Made by a program: the position numbers and the translations under genes. Under the pieces are notes generated by a model that searched no databases, was not told the origin of the DNA, and saw only the letters and a list, made by a program, of their open reading frames with translations. 64,000 bases of DNA from Allohoeflea poritis (GTDB lineage: Bacteria > Pseudomonadota > Alphaproteobacteria > Rhizobiales > Rhizobiaceae). The stretch is taken from positions 62,001-126,000 of the forward strand of contig NZ_JAPJZH010000013.1 in assembly GCF_027889715.1 (NCBI RefSeq), read 5' to 3'. How positions within the stretch are numbered: position 1 is the first letter of the stretch; each line of letters opens with the position of its first letter. Below are positions 9,911 through 19,713 of the stretch, in pieces.

Positions 9911-10836
9911 GTGCATTACCCGCCATGAGCAAGCCGTCGTTAACCGGCGGAACCACGGACTCGAGCAAGAATCAGGCGCCGGGTGGCGACGTGCTTGTGG
10001 ATGGCGAGTTTCGCATGACTGCCCGCGATCTGAAGGACATCGCGTCGATGATCTATGACGACGCGGGGATCTATTTGAACGAGAGCAAGGCATCGCTTGT
10101 GTATTCCCGGCTCGCCAAGCGTATCCGGCGCATAGGCATCGACAGCTTTGCAAGCTACTGCAAACTCGTTTCCGGTCCTGAGGGACAAGATGAGCGGCGG
10201 CAGATGCTGTCCCTGCTGACGACCAACTTTACGCGGTTTTTCCGCGAGGAACATCATTTCGAGCATCTTCGCAACGAGGTTTTTCCCGATCTTGCGGCCC
10301 GCGCCAAGGCTGGCGGCCGCGTGCGCATCTGGTCGGCCGGATGCTCCCAGGGACAGGAACCCTACACGATTGCGCTGACGGTCCTTTCGGCAATGCCCGA
10401 TGCCGAACGCTACGATGTGAAGATCCTGGCCACGGACATCGACCCGATGGTGATCGCCCATGCCAGGGAAGGCGTCTATGACGATGCGGCAATCGAAACG
10501 GTTTCGCCGGAATTGCGCCGTCAGTGGTTCAAGCCCCACGACACGGCCGGTCAATGGCGCGTCGACGACGCGGTCAAGCGGCTGATCACTTTCCGTGAAC
10601 TCAATCTCATGCGTGACTGGCCCTTCAAGGGGCCCTTCGACGTGCTCTTCTGCAGAAACGTCGTGATCTATTTTGACGAGCCCACGCAGGCTCGGATCTG
10701 GGCGCGGTACCGCGACATGCTGGCCGAAGGAGGCTGGCTCTATATCGGCCATTCCGAACGCGTGTCGGGTGAGGCCAAGGATCATTTTCGCAATTCGGGG
10801 ATCACTACCTACCAGAAACGGACGGGAGGCGTGTAG
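9907..10836 (+). CDS. cheR: Chemotaxis protein methyltransferase CheR
   Basis: The protein has 309 residues. It has an N-terminal helical domain, then an S-adenosylmethionine-binding fold with [35 protein letters not shown] and [15 protein letters not shown], all diagnostic of CheR. It methylates receptor glutamates during adaptation. The membrane-bound receptor at 4386-6392 carries a matching docking tail. The stop overlaps the GTG start of cheB. Confidence 0.96.
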   Translation: MSALPAMSKPSLTGGTTDSSKNQAPGGDVLVDGEFRMTARDLKDIASMIYDDAGIYLNESKASLVYSRLAKRIRRIGIDSFASYCKLVSGPEGQDERRQMLSLLTTNFTRFFREEHHFEHLRNEVFPDLAARAKAGGRVRIWSAGCSQGQEPYTIALTVLSAMPDAERYDVKILATDIDPMVIAHAREGVYDDAAIETVSPELRRQWFKPHDTAGQWRVDDAVKRLITFRELNLMRDWPFKGPFDVLFCRNVVIYFDEPTQARIWARYRDMLAEGGWLYIGHSERVSGEAKDHFRNSGITTYQKRTGGV

Positions 10837-11891
10837 TGGACAACGGCAAGGTACAGGTTCTCGTCGTCGACGACTCACCCACCATGCGCAGCATGATCAG
10901 TTCGGTGCTCGCCTCGGACGCCGCCATCGAGGTTGTCGGCACAGCCGGTGACGCCGCGCAGGCGCGTACCGCCATCAAGCAGCTCAATCCCGATGTCATC
11001 ACGCTTGATGTCGAGATGCCGAACATGAACGGGCTGGAGTTCCTGGAAAAGATCATGCGGCTGAGGCCGATGCCGGTAATCATGGTCTCGACCCTGACGA
11101 GCAAGGGTGCCGAGGCGTCGCTGGCCGCACTGGAACTCGGCGCGTTCGACTGCATCGGCAAGCCGACCGCCGGGGATCCGCAGCCTTTCGCCGGGCTGGT
11201 TGAAAAGGTCAAGCAGGCCGGCAAATCCAAGGCGCGCATTGCATCCGCCGCGTCTTCAACGCCGAAGCTCAATGGAACACCGGTGATCGAGGATTACCGC
11301 CCGGGCGTGAATCTCGTGGCGATCGGCGCATCGACGGGCGGTGTGGAGGCATTGATAACGCTGCTTTCCAACTATCCCAAGAATTGCCCGCCCACCTTGA
11401 TCACGCAACACATGCCGGAGGCTTTCACCAGCAGCTTCGCGGCACGGCTCGACCGGCTGTGTCAGCCGGACGTTGCCGAGGCGACCGACGGGGCGCCGAT
11501 CCTGCCGGGCAAGGTTTACGTGGCGCCGGGCGGCGAGCGGCATCTGGAGGTCGTGGGCGGAACATCGTTGCGCTGTCGGCTGCGCGAGGGTGAGACGGTG
11601 AATGGCCACAGGCCATCCGTCGATGTTCTTTTCAAATCGGTTGCCGCGCGTTGCGGCAAACGGGCTGTGGGGGTGATTTTGACCGGCATGGGGCGTGACG
11701 GTGCCGCCGGGCTGCTCGAGATGCGCAAGGGGGGCGCAATCACAATCGGGCAGAATGAGGCCAGCTGCGTGGTTTATGGAATGCCGCGCTCGGCCTTTGA
11801 AATAGGTGCCGTCGAGAACCAGTTACCGCTTCGCAAAATCGGCGAAGAGGTACTCAGATCAACTCTATCCCGCAAAGGGGGGACAGCGTGA
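10836..11891 (+). CDS. cheB: Chemotaxis methylesterase/deamidase CheB
   Basis: The protein has 351 residues: a receiver domain with D12/D13 and phosphoacceptor D58, a linker, then the esterase domain with catalytic S166 ([12 protein letters not shown]), H192 (ITQHMPEAF) and D288 (GMGRDGAAG). It removes receptor methyl groups when phosphorylated by CheA. The start is GTG 10836, overlapping the cheR stop by one base, with GGGAGG 7 bases upstream. Confidence 0.97.
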   Translation: MDNGKVQVLVVDDSPTMRSMISSVLASDAAIEVVGTAGDAAQARTAIKQLNPDVITLDVEMPNMNGLEFLEKIMRLRPMPVIMVSTLTSKGAEASLAALELGAFDCIGKPTAGDPQPFAGLVEKVKQAGKSKARIASAASSTPKLNGTPVIEDYRPGVNLVAIGASTGGVEALITLLSNYPKNCPPTLITQHMPEAFTSSFAARLDRLCQPDVAEATDGAPILPGKVYVAPGGERHLEVVGGTSLRCRLREGETVNGHRPSVDVLFKSVAARCGKRAVGVILTGMGRDGAAGLLEMRKGGAITIGQNEASCVVYGMPRSAFEIGAVENQLPLRKIGEEVLRSTLSRKGGTA

Positions 11892-12277
11892 TGTCTATGG
11901 CCCAGAAAATAAAGGCACTCATTGTCGACGATCAGGTCACCAGCAGGTTGCTGCTGGGTGACGCTCTGCAACAACTCGGATTTACGCAGGTGACCGTTGC
12001 CGGCGACGGACAACAGGCTTACGAGATTATGCAGAAGGATCCGCACCATCTGGTCATCTCCGATTTCAACATGCCCAAGATGGACGGACTCGGCCTGTTG
12101 CAGGCGATACGCGCAAACGCCGCGACGAAACGGGCTGCGTTCATCATCCTGACGGCGCAGGGCGATCGCGCATTGGTTCAGAAGGCGGCGTCCCTCGGTG
12201 CCAACAACGTGTTGGCGAAACCGTTTACGATCGACAAGATGAAAGCCGCGATCGAGGCTGTGTTCGGAGCACTGTGA
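11891..12277 (+). CDS. cheY2: Chemotaxis response regulator CheY2 (motor-binding)
   Basis: A 128-residue receiver with D13/D14, phosphoacceptor D58 ([12 protein letters not shown]), a threonine in ILTAQGD and a lysine in LAKPF. By position between cheB and cheD it matches CheY2 of Sinorhizobium, the regulator that binds FliM and slows motor rotation. GTG 11888 is directly before ATG 11891; either could start translation, overlapping the cheB stop. Confidence 0.92.
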   Translation: MSMAQKIKALIVDDQVTSRLLLGDALQQLGFTQVTVAGDGQQAYEIMQKDPHHLVISDFNMPKMDGLGLLQAIRANAATKRAAFIILTAQGDRALVQKAASLGANNVLAKPFTIDKMKAAIEAVFGAL

Positions 12278-12822
12278 TGAATGTCGATGTTCCGCGTAAG
12301 CGACTGCATGTAATACAGGGTAATTTTCTCGTCTCCGATCAGCCGGACGTGGTCCTGACGACGATACTGGGCTCTTGTGTCGCCGCCTGTCTGCGCGATC
12401 CCGTGGCCGGCGTCGGTGGCATGAACCACTTTCTGCTGCCCGGTTCGGCAAATGGCGGGTCTGGCGAGGCGACGCGCTATGGCGTTCACCTGATGGAATT
12501 GCTGATCAACGCGCTGTTGCAGAAAGGCGCGCGCAAGGACCGCCTTGAAGCCAAGCTGTTCGGCGGCGCCCAGACCATGTCGCGCCTGTCGGATGTCGGG
12601 CGAAAGAACGGCGTCTTTGCGGAGAAGTTTCTCGGCGATGAGGGGATCAGCGTGATCGGTTCCAGCCTGGGCGGCGAACTCGGCCGCAAGGTGGAGTTCT
12701 GGCCGGTCAGCGGACGGGCCCGGCAGAATGTCCTGAGTGGCAATGAGACGCTCAAGACGGTTGCCCGCGAACAGCCCGTTGCACCCAAGCCGGCTGTTGC
12801 CGACGAAGTGGAATTTTTCTGA
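12277..12822 (+). CDS. cheD: Chemoreceptor glutamine deamidase CheD
   Basis: A 181-residue CheD domain with catalytic cysteine C34 ([12 protein letters not shown]) and histidine H51 ([10 protein letters not shown]). The enzyme deamidates receptor glutamines and so shapes receptor sensitivity. The start overlaps the cheY2 stop (GTGATGA; ATG 12277 preferred, GTG 12274 possible). Confidence 0.95.
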   Translation: MNVDVPRKRLHVIQGNFLVSDQPDVVLTTILGSCVAACLRDPVAGVGGMNHFLLPGSANGGSGEATRYGVHLMELLINALLQKGARKDRLEAKLFGGAQTMSRLSDVGRKNGVFAEKFLGDEGISVIGSSLGGELGRKVEFWPVSGRARQNVLSGNETLKTVAREQPVAPKPAVADEVEFF

Positions 12823-12898
12823 CCGCCTGTTAAGCGGATCGAAACGGGATGTGTGTAGTGTCTGTAACTTGACGGGCGACCCAGCGGAGTATTGCGTA

Positions 12899-13303
12899 AT
12901 GGCGGGGACAGGCCAAAATCTGGCAAAAAAAGACGTCGAGGCATCTGATCAGGCAGCGGAATCGCTGACGACGCTGCTTCTCAAACTACAGCTTGAACTG
13001 GCGGAAGTGGCGCAGTTGATCGAGGCGGCCGAAGTCGTCCTGTGCAGGGTTCATGGCGATGGCAAGCACGTCAATCCAGAAGATCTCCCGGTGATTCAGG
13101 GGATGGATCTGGCGATACAGAAGACCAAGGGTCTCAGCGACTTCCTCGCCAAACTTGCCGGGGACACGCCGCAGGACCTGCTGATCGACACGACAACGGC
13201 GCTCAACGTCCTGAAATTGTCCGAAATGCAGCAGCGTCTGCGCCCCTATCCGGTAAAGGATGGCGGCTCTCGACACGACGCCGGTGACACGGAGATGTTT
13301 TGA
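12899..13303 (+). CDS. cheT: CheT-like chemotaxis protein
   Basis: A 134-residue, mostly helical protein encoded between cheD and fliF, the position of cheT (orf10) in Sinorhizobium. In helix two it carries DLAIQ, fitting the DxxxQ motif used by CheZ- and CheX-type phosphatases. CheT in Sinorhizobium is linked to signal termination and adaptation. ATG 12899 has GGAG 10 bases upstream; the longer open frame starting inside cheD is not used. The assignment rests mainly on gene order and this motif. Confidence 0.65.
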   Translation: MAGTGQNLAKKDVEASDQAAESLTTLLLKLQLELAEVAQLIEAAEVVLCRVHGDGKHVNPEDLPVIQGMDLAIQKTKGLSDFLAKLAGDTPQDLLIDTTTALNVLKLSEMQQRLRPYPVKDGGSRHDAGDTEMF

Positions 13304-13485
13304 CGCCGCAATCCCGGCGGCTTCGGACGCTGCGGTCGATACCGGCAAACCGCGTTGATTTTCAACGGCTACGTCCTTCACATCACCCTCGCGCAAGCTT
13401 CGATTTGTAGCGTTTGATCGTCCGGCCTTCACGGGTCCGGCCGGCGCTGCTTTTGGCGGCGGCGGGGGTGCGATGTGGAGACAGA

Positions 13486-15222
13486 ATGAATCTGTTGAAC
13501 CAACTTTCCAGCTTACCGGGTACGCTTTCCGCGCTCGGCACGAACAGGCTCCTTGCGCTTGCCGGGACCGGTATTCTTGCCGTTGCCGTTATCGCGGTGG
13601 CGGCGTTGTTCCTGAACCGGCCGGCCTATGAGACCCTCTATGTCGGCCTGGAGGGCAGCGATTCGAACCAGATCGCAATTGCCCTGGGTGAAATGGGCAT
13701 CCCGTTCGAAGTCAGTTCGGATGGCGGGACCGTCAACGTCCCGGCCGGCCTGACCGGGCGCGCGCGCATGGTGCTCGCCGAACGCGGGCTGCCCAACAGT
13801 TCGACATCCGGATATGAGCTGTTCGACAATGTCGGCTCCCTCGGCCTGACATCCTTCATGCAGGAAGTGACGCGGGTGCGCGCGCTGGAAGGGGAAATCG
13901 CCCGCACCATCCGTTCAATCAACGGAATATCGGCGGCGCGGGTGCATATCGTCATGCCGGACAGGGGCAGTTTTCGCCGCGGCGAACAAAAACCGTCCGC
14001 ATCGGTCATGGTCCGGGCGATCGGCAATGACGGGCGCCGGGCCGCGCAGTCGATCCGTCATCTTGTCGCCTCATCCGTCCCCGGCCTCAGCGTCGACGAT
14101 GTCACGGTGCTCGATTCGACCGGCCAGCTGCTGGCCTCGGGAGACGACTTTTCCAACAGCACGATGAACCGTTCGCTGAACATTGTTCAGACCGTGGAGT
14201 CGGAAATTGTCAGCAACATCGACAAGGCGCTGGCGCCGTTCCTCGGCATTGACAATTTCCGCGCCAGCGTCCGCGCCAACATCAATACCGATACGCAGCA
14301 GATTCAGGAAACCGTTTTCGATCCCGATTCCCGGGTGGAGCGATCTGTCAGGGTGACACGGGAAAACAAGGCTTCCAACAGCTCCGAGACCAATGCGCCG
14401 GCGACGGTCGAGCAGAATCTGCCGACCGAACAGGTGCAGGGTTCGGCGGGTCCGCAATCGTCCGAATCCAACGAGCGCAAGGAAGAGCAGACGAACTACG
14501 AGATCAATTCCCGCACCATCGCAACGGTCCGCAACAGCTATAGTATCGAGAGGCTCTCGATCGCAGTCGTGATCAACGAGGGCCGCATCATGGCAATGCT
14601 CGGAGACGGAGCCGGCAAGGACGATGTCGACAACCACCTTGCCGAGCTGCAGCAGATCGTGGCGTCGGCGGCCGGCCTGGATCTCGAGCGCGGCGACCAG
14701 ATCAAACTGACGGTTGTAAAATTCCTGGAAACGGAATTGCTGAGCGAAGCCGCCCAGAGCGAAGGCATCGGTCAAACGGTAGGGCGGCATCTTGGCAGCA
14801 TGATCAATGCCGGTGCCTTCGTTCTGGTCGCGATCCTTGTCGTGTGGTTCGGTTTCCGTCCGCTGGCCAATGCGTTGACATCCGGGGTAAGGCAGGAAGA
14901 GGCGGAAACCGCGGACCTGCCTGATTTCAGTCCAACCAACGCCAGTATGGATGGTTTCGGTGCCGATTTCGGTTTCGATCCCGCTGAGGAGGCCGCGCCT
15001 GAAGCCGGTCCGTTTGCCCTTGACGCTGATCCGGCAGCAGCCGCTGCCGCGGCGGCGGCGCCGATGCCAGGCGCGCCCATGCCGGGCGCTGCTCCGCCCA
15101 CCGAGGATATCAGTCGCCGCGTGAAGGAAGGACCCGAAAAACGCCTGGCGCGGATGGTCGAGATCAATGAAGAACGCGCCGCCAAGATCCTGCGGAAATG
15201 GGCGCTTGAAGATGCAGCCTGA
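13486..15222 (+). CDS. fliF: Flagellar MS-ring protein FliF
   Basis: The protein has 578 residues. A first membrane helix (about 27-48, LALAGTGILAVAVIAVAALF) is followed by the YscJ-type ring-building motif (YETLYVGLEGSD), a long periplasmic region, a second membrane helix near 445 (GAFVLVAILVVWFGFRPL) and an acidic C-terminal tail that binds FliG. It forms the membrane ring on which rotor and export gate assemble. ATG 13486 follows GGAG; the frame is open further upstream without a better start. Confidence 0.96.
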   Translation: MNLLNQLSSLPGTLSALGTNRLLALAGTGILAVAVIAVAALFLNRPAYETLYVGLEGSDSNQIAIALGEMGIPFEVSSDGGTVNVPAGLTGRARMVLAERGLPNSSTSGYELFDNVGSLGLTSFMQEVTRVRALEGEIARTIRSINGISAARVHIVMPDRGSFRRGEQKPSASVMVRAIGNDGRRAAQSIRHLVASSVPGLSVDDVTVLDSTGQLLASGDDFSNSTMNRSLNIVQTVESEIVSNIDKALAPFLGIDNFRASVRANINTDTQQIQETVFDPDSRVERSVRVTRENKASNSSETNAPATVEQNLPTEQVQGSAGPQSSESNERKEEQTNYEINSRTIATVRNSYSIERLSIAVVINEGRIMAMLGDGAGKDDVDNHLAELQQIVASAAGLDLERGDQIKLTVVKFLETELLSEAAQSEGIGQTVGRHLGSMINAGAFVLVAILVVWFGFRPLANALTSGVRQEEAETADLPDFSPTNASMDGFGADFGFDPAEEAAPEAGPFALDADPAAAAAAAAAPMPGAPMPGAAPPTEDISRRVKEGPEKRLARMVEINEERAAKILRKWALEDAA

Positions 15223-15565
15223 GGTTTTGTCCATTGACAAGGGATGGCAATGGCTGCGAGGTTGTGCCTGCAGTTGATTAATACGAATCACTGCGGTCAT
15301 ACTTTCTGCAGTGTGTAAAGTGCTAGAAGTGACCATACGAATTACGCAGGGAGAGTGATAACCTCTCCTTGGAATGTCAGGCCCGATTTGAGTTTACTTG
15401 GCCGGACATCCTACTCGGGGGCGACGGGAAGCGTACGGGGACTGAATTTTTGCGAAGGGGAATCGGCCGCGGCAATAGTGTACGGATTTGTGCAATTCCG
15501 CGCGTTGAAAAATCAACGAAACTACGAACGGTCTTGCCGGCCCTTGTGCACGCGGGAGCATGCGA
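15223..15565. promoter_or_regulatory. fliF-visN intergenic region
   Basis: About 340 bases with no supported gene. A short inverted repeat GGAGAG...CTCTCC lies at 15350-15367, not followed by a T tract, so it is not a clear terminator. The visN promoter should lie here but no consensus boxes are convincing. Confidence 0.3.
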
Positions 15566-16234
15566 ATGAGCAGGGCACGGTTGCTGGAAGACGTGAAACT
15601 GGCCGGACAAAGCGGTGATATCGCCGACGGCCTGAAGTTGATTGCCGACTATGCCGGTGCGGCCAACTATCTTCTGGCGCGCTGGGACGTTTATTCGGAA
15701 GGCAGCCTTGAATTTGCGGTTTCCGCGAACTGGCCGTTCGACCTGGTGCGCACGCTGGGATCGATTCTGGCCAGGGCACAGTTCAAGATCACCGAAATCG
15801 AGCGTTGTACGTCGGCCATGCTGCCGTCTTTTCTGGATTGTCCACAGGCAATTGCGATGCCGCCGCATCTGAGCCGTCAGCTCTGCGTCGTTCCGTTCGA
15901 CGTCGGTCCGGCGCGCATGGTTCTGATGCTTTGTTTCGTGGATGGCATGATCTTTTCTCAGAACAGGCTGCATGATGTTGCCCAGGTCTGCGCCTATCAC
16001 CTGGCGAGTTTCCAGAAGGATATTTTCGGCGTGGAGGTTCTTCAGGATCTGACCGACCGGGAACTCGAATGTCTGTCCTGGATTGCCGAAGGCAAGACCA
16101 GCGACGAAATCTCACTGATTATCGGAATCTCACGCAACACGGTGAACAACTACATCACCAGCATCATGAAGAAGACGTCAACCAAAACAAGATCGGAGGC
16201 CATCGCACATGCCGTAAGGAACAATCTCATTTGA
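15566..16234 (+). CDS. visN: LuxR-type motility master regulator VisN
   Basis: The protein has 222 residues: an N-terminal autoinducer-binding-like domain and a C-terminal LuxR helix-turn-helix (LTDRELECLSWIAEGKTSDEI...RNTVNNYITSIMKK). In rhizobia VisN pairs with VisR to switch on rem and thereby the flagellar genes. The GGGAG at 15554-15558 sits 7 bases before ATG 15566, so this start is preferred to ATG 15560. Confidence 0.92.
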   Translation: MSRARLLEDVKLAGQSGDIADGLKLIADYAGAANYLLARWDVYSEGSLEFAVSANWPFDLVRTLGSILARAQFKITEIERCTSAMLPSFLDCPQAIAMPPHLSRQLCVVPFDVGPARMVLMLCFVDGMIFSQNRLHDVAQVCAYHLASFQKDIFGVEVLQDLTDRELECLSWIAEGKTSDEISLIIGISRNTVNNYITSIMKKTSTKTRSEAIAHAVRNNLI

Positions 16235-16332
16235 AGACGCGGGTTTGCAACATCCGCATTCGCATTTCGAAACGCATACTTTGTTTCGTAATTTAGCTCA
16301 TTAATCAGTTCGTCAAAAACGGGGGCGAGACG

Positions 16333-17064
16333 TTGGAGACGGCACTTAGAAAATCGGTCAACGACAATCTCGAGGATTGTCAGGCTTGGCCTCAGAAACC
16401 CGACAGGGACCCGGAAGGGACTACCGAGTTGGAGGACGCGGCGCAGGAGCTGAGGATGATCCTCGGCGCAGATGGTTATGTTGTGTGTCGGGTCAATCGA
16501 TTTGCAGCGAGCAACGCGCAACGCATAACGGTCGTATTGAGTTCGGTCGACCGGCAGATGCGAAAGGCAATGTCGACCATTGGCGCTTCCATCGAGGCGC
16601 ATATGGAATGGTCGCTGCTTCCTTTTGCCTGGCCTGGCGAAGACAGCGATGCTGCCACCGGTCCTTTCATTGCAGAGTTATCCGTGAGCGGAGCACCGGT
16701 CGCCGGTATCGGCTTTCCGGTGAAACTGGGCATCATGGGCAATGGCTTTGCACTGTTCTTCGGTTCGGACCTTGATCTCGCGGGAGACCGCGTGGTGGAG
16801 TTCCATCGCGATATCTACCGCATAATGCGGGAGCTGCTGACCCTGGATGTCCAGCGGATTTCTCCGCACCAGAACCTCAACGACCGTGAACTGCAATGTC
16901 TGCAGCTTGCGGCCGACGGTCACAAGAGTGAAGCGATTGCCGAAGAGCTTGCTCTATCGGTACACACGGTCAATGCCTATCTCGGCTTTGCTGCAACAAA
17001 ACTCGATGCAGTCAACCGTATTCAGGCAATAGCCAAAGCCATAAGGCTTGGCCTGATCGGTTAG
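16333..17064 (+). CDS. visR: LuxR-type motility master regulator VisR
   Basis: The protein has 243 residues: a variable N-terminal sensor domain and a LuxR helix-turn-helix (LNDRELQCLQLAADGHKSEAI...VHTVNAYLGFAATKL). It is expected to act with VisN as a heterodimer. The start is TTG 16333 with GGGGGCGAGA just upstream; no ATG lies in a better place. A 98-base gap separates it from visN. Confidence 0.9.
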   Translation: METALRKSVNDNLEDCQAWPQKPDRDPEGTTELEDAAQELRMILGADGYVVCRVNRFAASNAQRITVVLSSVDRQMRKAMSTIGASIEAHMEWSLLPFAWPGEDSDAATGPFIAELSVSGAPVAGIGFPVKLGIMGNGFALFFGSDLDLAGDRVVEFHRDIYRIMRELLTLDVQRISPHQNLNDRELQCLQLAADGHKSEAIAEELALSVHTVNAYLGFAATKLDAVNRIQAIAKAIRLGLIG

Positions 17065-17069
17065 AAAAG

Positions 17070-17099
17070 CCTGCTCTGTCCTATTGCGGGCAGGGCAGG
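17070..17099. terminator. Possible bidirectional terminator hairpin
   Basis: CCTGCTCTG at 17070-17078 pairs with CAGGGCAGG at 17091-17099 (9 bp, one T-G pair) between the convergent visR and the minus-strand gene ending at 17081. It overlaps the last codons of that gene and has no long T tract, so confidence is low. Confidence 0.35.
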
Positions 17100-17518
17100 T
17101 TGAAATCGTTGAATGCGCTGGCTTTCAGATTGGCTGCCAGCAAGGCCGTGTTCTCATCCGGGTTCGGCGACGGATCGTCGAAAGAGATATGGTTGATTTC
17201 GACTTGTCCGTGGCTCTCCAGCAAAGTGAGCCGCGCGAACACCGTTATGCCGTCCGGCTTCAGCTCCAGGTCGAGGGTGACCTGCGGCGTCGTTCCCCAA
17301 TCGAGGTTGTAGTCTCCTCCCACACCGAAATTCACGGTGCCGGGCTGGAAGAACAACTCGGCCGCCGAGGAAACCAGATCGGACAGATCGCTATGGCACC
17401 CCAGTCGCAAGAGAGCGATAAGGTCCGCGGCATCGATGAGACGCAACTCGCTGGCAACCGACCGGATGGCGTGAGCGACGATCTCTTCGCGCTCTTTGGT
17501 GTACGGGCAAATCTTCAT
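17081..17518 (-). CDS. Conserved-position hypothetical protein downstream of flhB
   Basis: A 145-residue protein that I do not recognise. It has no signal peptide or membrane helix. The N-terminus (MKICPYTKEREEIV) has a lone Cys-Pro; the rest predicts as mixed, with a beta-rich second half (VTLDLELKPDGITVFARLTLL). It starts 6 bases after the flhB stop and is the last gene of the minus-strand motA-fliM-fliN-fliG-flhB series, so it is probably co-transcribed and linked to motility. The function is unknown. Confidence 0.7.
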   Translation of the reverse strand: MKICPYTKEREEIVAHAIRSVASELRLIDAADLIALLRLGCHSDLSDLVSSAAELFFQPGTVNFGVGGDYNLDWGTTPQVTLDLELKPDGITVFARLTLLESHGQVEINHISFDDPSPNPDENTALLAANLKASAFNDFNLPCPQ

Positions 17519-17524
17519 GGACGG

Positions 17525-18601
17525 CTAGTTCATTTTTGCGGGTGATTTCGAGTAAACCACATGGATCAGTTCTGCGACCGCCTTGTAAAAGGCTGGCGGG
17601 ATGACACTACCAACCGAAGCTTGTGCAAAAATGGAGCGCGCGAGCGGTGGGTCCTCAAATACCGGAATGTCATTGTTTTCAGCAACTTCTCTGATTTTCA
17701 GAGCGACAAGATCCTGCCCTTTGGCGACCACCATCGGCGCGTCGTTTTCTTCGCGCACATAGCGCAACGCGACCGCATAGTGCGTCGGGTTGGCGATCAC
17801 CAGCGTGGCTCTCGGGACATCGGATATCATGCGTTTGCGCGCCCGGTCGCGGGCAAGTGAACGCTGCCGCGCCTTGACGATCGGATCACCATCCGATTGC
17901 TTGATTTCGTCCTTCAGCTCCTGGCGCGTCATCCGCAGCTTGTTGCGCCAGTGGAACCGTGTCCACAGCAGGTCGACAATGGCCAGGAGCGCCGTGGCGA
18001 TCAAAACGATGACGAACACCTTGCGCGCCAGCCGCGCGATCGTTTGCGGAACGGTCGCCGGGTCGGAGAACATGCCGCTCAGAACCGCATAATAGTCGGT
18101 CAGCATCGCGACGCCGATAATCGAAGAGATGACCAGGATCTTCGTGATGGACTTGGCAAAGTCCACCAGTCCCTGGGCGCCGAAAAGGCGCTGAAAGCCC
18201 TTGCTGATGGAAAGGCGCGACAATTGCGGCTTGATGCGGTCAACCGCCGGCCGCGGGATGTTCTGCATGACGGATGCGGCGATGCCGAAGATCATCATCA
18301 GCGCAAAAGCCGGCAGCAGCAGGTGGCTGGTCTCCCAGAAGAGGTGATTGAACAGCGAAACGACATCTTCGCCGCTGCTGATCGAGTGCACGGAGGAGTT
18401 GGCGAAAATATCGGCCAGCGAGACGGAGACATAGGATGCGCCCGACGGCATGAAGAAGATACAGAAGACCAGGATTGCACAGGAGGATGCGAAGACCGGC
18501 ACTTCACGCGAGAAAGGGATATTGCCCTTTTCGATGGCGTCACGGATCTTCTTTTCCGTCGGTTCCTCTGTTTTGCTTTCCTGGTCCTGTTCTTCGGCCA
18601 T
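17525..18601 (-). CDS. flhB: Flagellar export switch protein FlhB
   Basis: The protein has 358 residues: four membrane helices in the N-terminal two thirds and a cytoplasmic C-terminal domain with the self-cleaving NPTH motif ([13 protein letters not shown]). Cleavage there switches export from rod/hook to filament substrates. The start at 18601 is supported by GGAG 6 bases upstream, giving [18 protein letters not shown], the usual FlhB N-terminus; the ATG 4 codons earlier has no such site. Confidence 0.97.
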   Translation of the reverse strand: MAEEQDQESKTEEPTEKKIRDAIEKGNIPFSREVPVFASSCAILVFCIFFMPSGASYVSVSLADIFANSSVHSISSGEDVVSLFNHLFWETSHLLLPAFALMMIFGIAASVMQNIPRPAVDRIKPQLSRLSISKGFQRLFGAQGLVDFAKSITKILVISSIIGVAMLTDYYAVLSGMFSDPATVPQTIARLARKVFVIVLIATALLAIVDLLWTRFHWRNKLRMTRQELKDEIKQSDGDPIVKARQRSLARDRARKRMISDVPRATLVIANPTHYAVALRYVREENDAPMVVAKGQDLVALKIREVAENNDIPVFEDPPLARSIFAQASVGSVIPPAFYKAVAELIHVVYSKSPAKMN

Positions 18602-18669
18602 CAAATGCTCCAAGCTAACTCAGAATTACTCTAGCCCGGATTTCTCCAGTTTCGCGACACGCGGTGCCG

Positions 18670-19713
18670 TCAGGCCGCCTGATCGTCCTGTTCGTCGTCA
18701 ACGAGCTTGATCTGTCCCATGGACGCAAGGCGGATCGCTTCCTGCGTGATCGCGCGCCTTGCGACGGCGATATCGCGTGTCGTGATATTCTGCATTTCCT
18801 CGGACAGGTCCGCCTCGATCATGCGCCGCTGCCGCGCGCCGATGGAGGACAGGGCGGCTTCCTTGACCTCTTCGCCGGCGCCGCGCAGTGCGGTGGTCAT
18901 TGTCTCGCTGCCGATATCGTTGAACAGCGTGACACGGCTGCGCTGCGGCATTGTAAGGATATCGTCGAACAGGAAGACCTTGGGCTTGACCTTCGCCACA
19001 TCCTCCGAGCTGATTGATTCAAGGTCGCCGAGCAGTGCGTCGACAACCGGTTTTTCCAGCTCGTTCATCAGATCGGCCACGCGGGTGGTCGCTTCGGTGT
19101 TCTGCTCGCCCTGCAGGTCGTCGATCATTTGCGTGACGCGCTGCTCGATGATCTCCGAGATCTTCGGATTGACCGATTTCATGTTGACCGCCCGGTGAAC
19201 GATATCGGCCCGCTGTTTTTCGGGAACTTCCAGCAGGATCTTTGCGGCAAAGGAGGACGGCAGCATTGAGACGACATAGGCGATGGTCTGCGGATGTTCC
19301 TTTGAGAGGAACTGGCCGATGAAACCCGGATCCGTGTCCTGCAGCCTGTCCCAGATGCTGGTATCGCCGCTGAGCGGCACGTCCTTGCCGCCGAGGAGGC
19401 CTTCCAGTTCCTCCGGTTCGAGACCTTCCTGGAGGATGCCCTGCATCGCCTTGGCATTGTCCATCAATCCGGTGCCTTCGGTGAAGAGGTCCTCGAATTC
19501 GCTGACCACCTCCTCGAGCTCGTTCGGCGGGATGCTGCGCAGCGATTGGGCGCTGGAGATGATGGTCTGAAGCTCGGAAGGAGCGAAGAATTTCAGCAGC
19601 TTGCCGGCAACCGGCTTGCCCATCGCGATCAGGATGGCAGCCGCCTTCTGCGGTCTGGAAAGCGGCTGGCCGATGGATTTTCCGGCCGCGAGTTCTTCGT
19701 ATTCCTCCATCAT
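18670..19713 (-). CDS. fliG: Flagellar rotor switch protein FliG
   Basis: The protein has 347 residues. It has an N-terminal FliF-binding domain (LSRPQKAAAILIAMGK), a middle domain with an EHPQTIA motif (SKEHPQTIAYVV), and a C-terminal torque domain with charged residues facing MotA. It overlaps fliN by four bases (ATGA), so translation is coupled. Two adjacent ATG codons (19713, 19710) are both possible. Confidence 0.97.
   Translation of the reverse strand: MMEEYEELAAGKSIGQPLSRPQKAAAILIAMGKPVAGKLLKFFAPSELQTIISSAQSLRSIPPNELEEVVSEFEDLFTEGTGLMDNAKAMQGILQEGLEPEELEGLLGGKDVPLSGDTSIWDRLQDTDPGFIGQFLSKEHPQTIAYVVSMLPSSFAAKILLEVPEKQRADIVHRAVNMKSVNPKISEIIEQRVTQMIDDLQGEQNTEATTRVADLMNELEKPVVDALLGDLESISSEDVAKVKPKVFLFDDILTMPQRSRVTLFNDIGSETMTTALRGAGEEVKEAALSSIGARQRRMIEADLSEEMQNITTRDIAVARRAITQEAIRLASMGQIKLVDDEQDDQAA

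Noticed and set aside
14990-15100. Ala/Pro-rich low-complexity tract near the end of fliF as a tandem repeat.
   Set aside because: The DNA is irregular, without a fixed unit; it is a normal linker before the FliG-binding tail.
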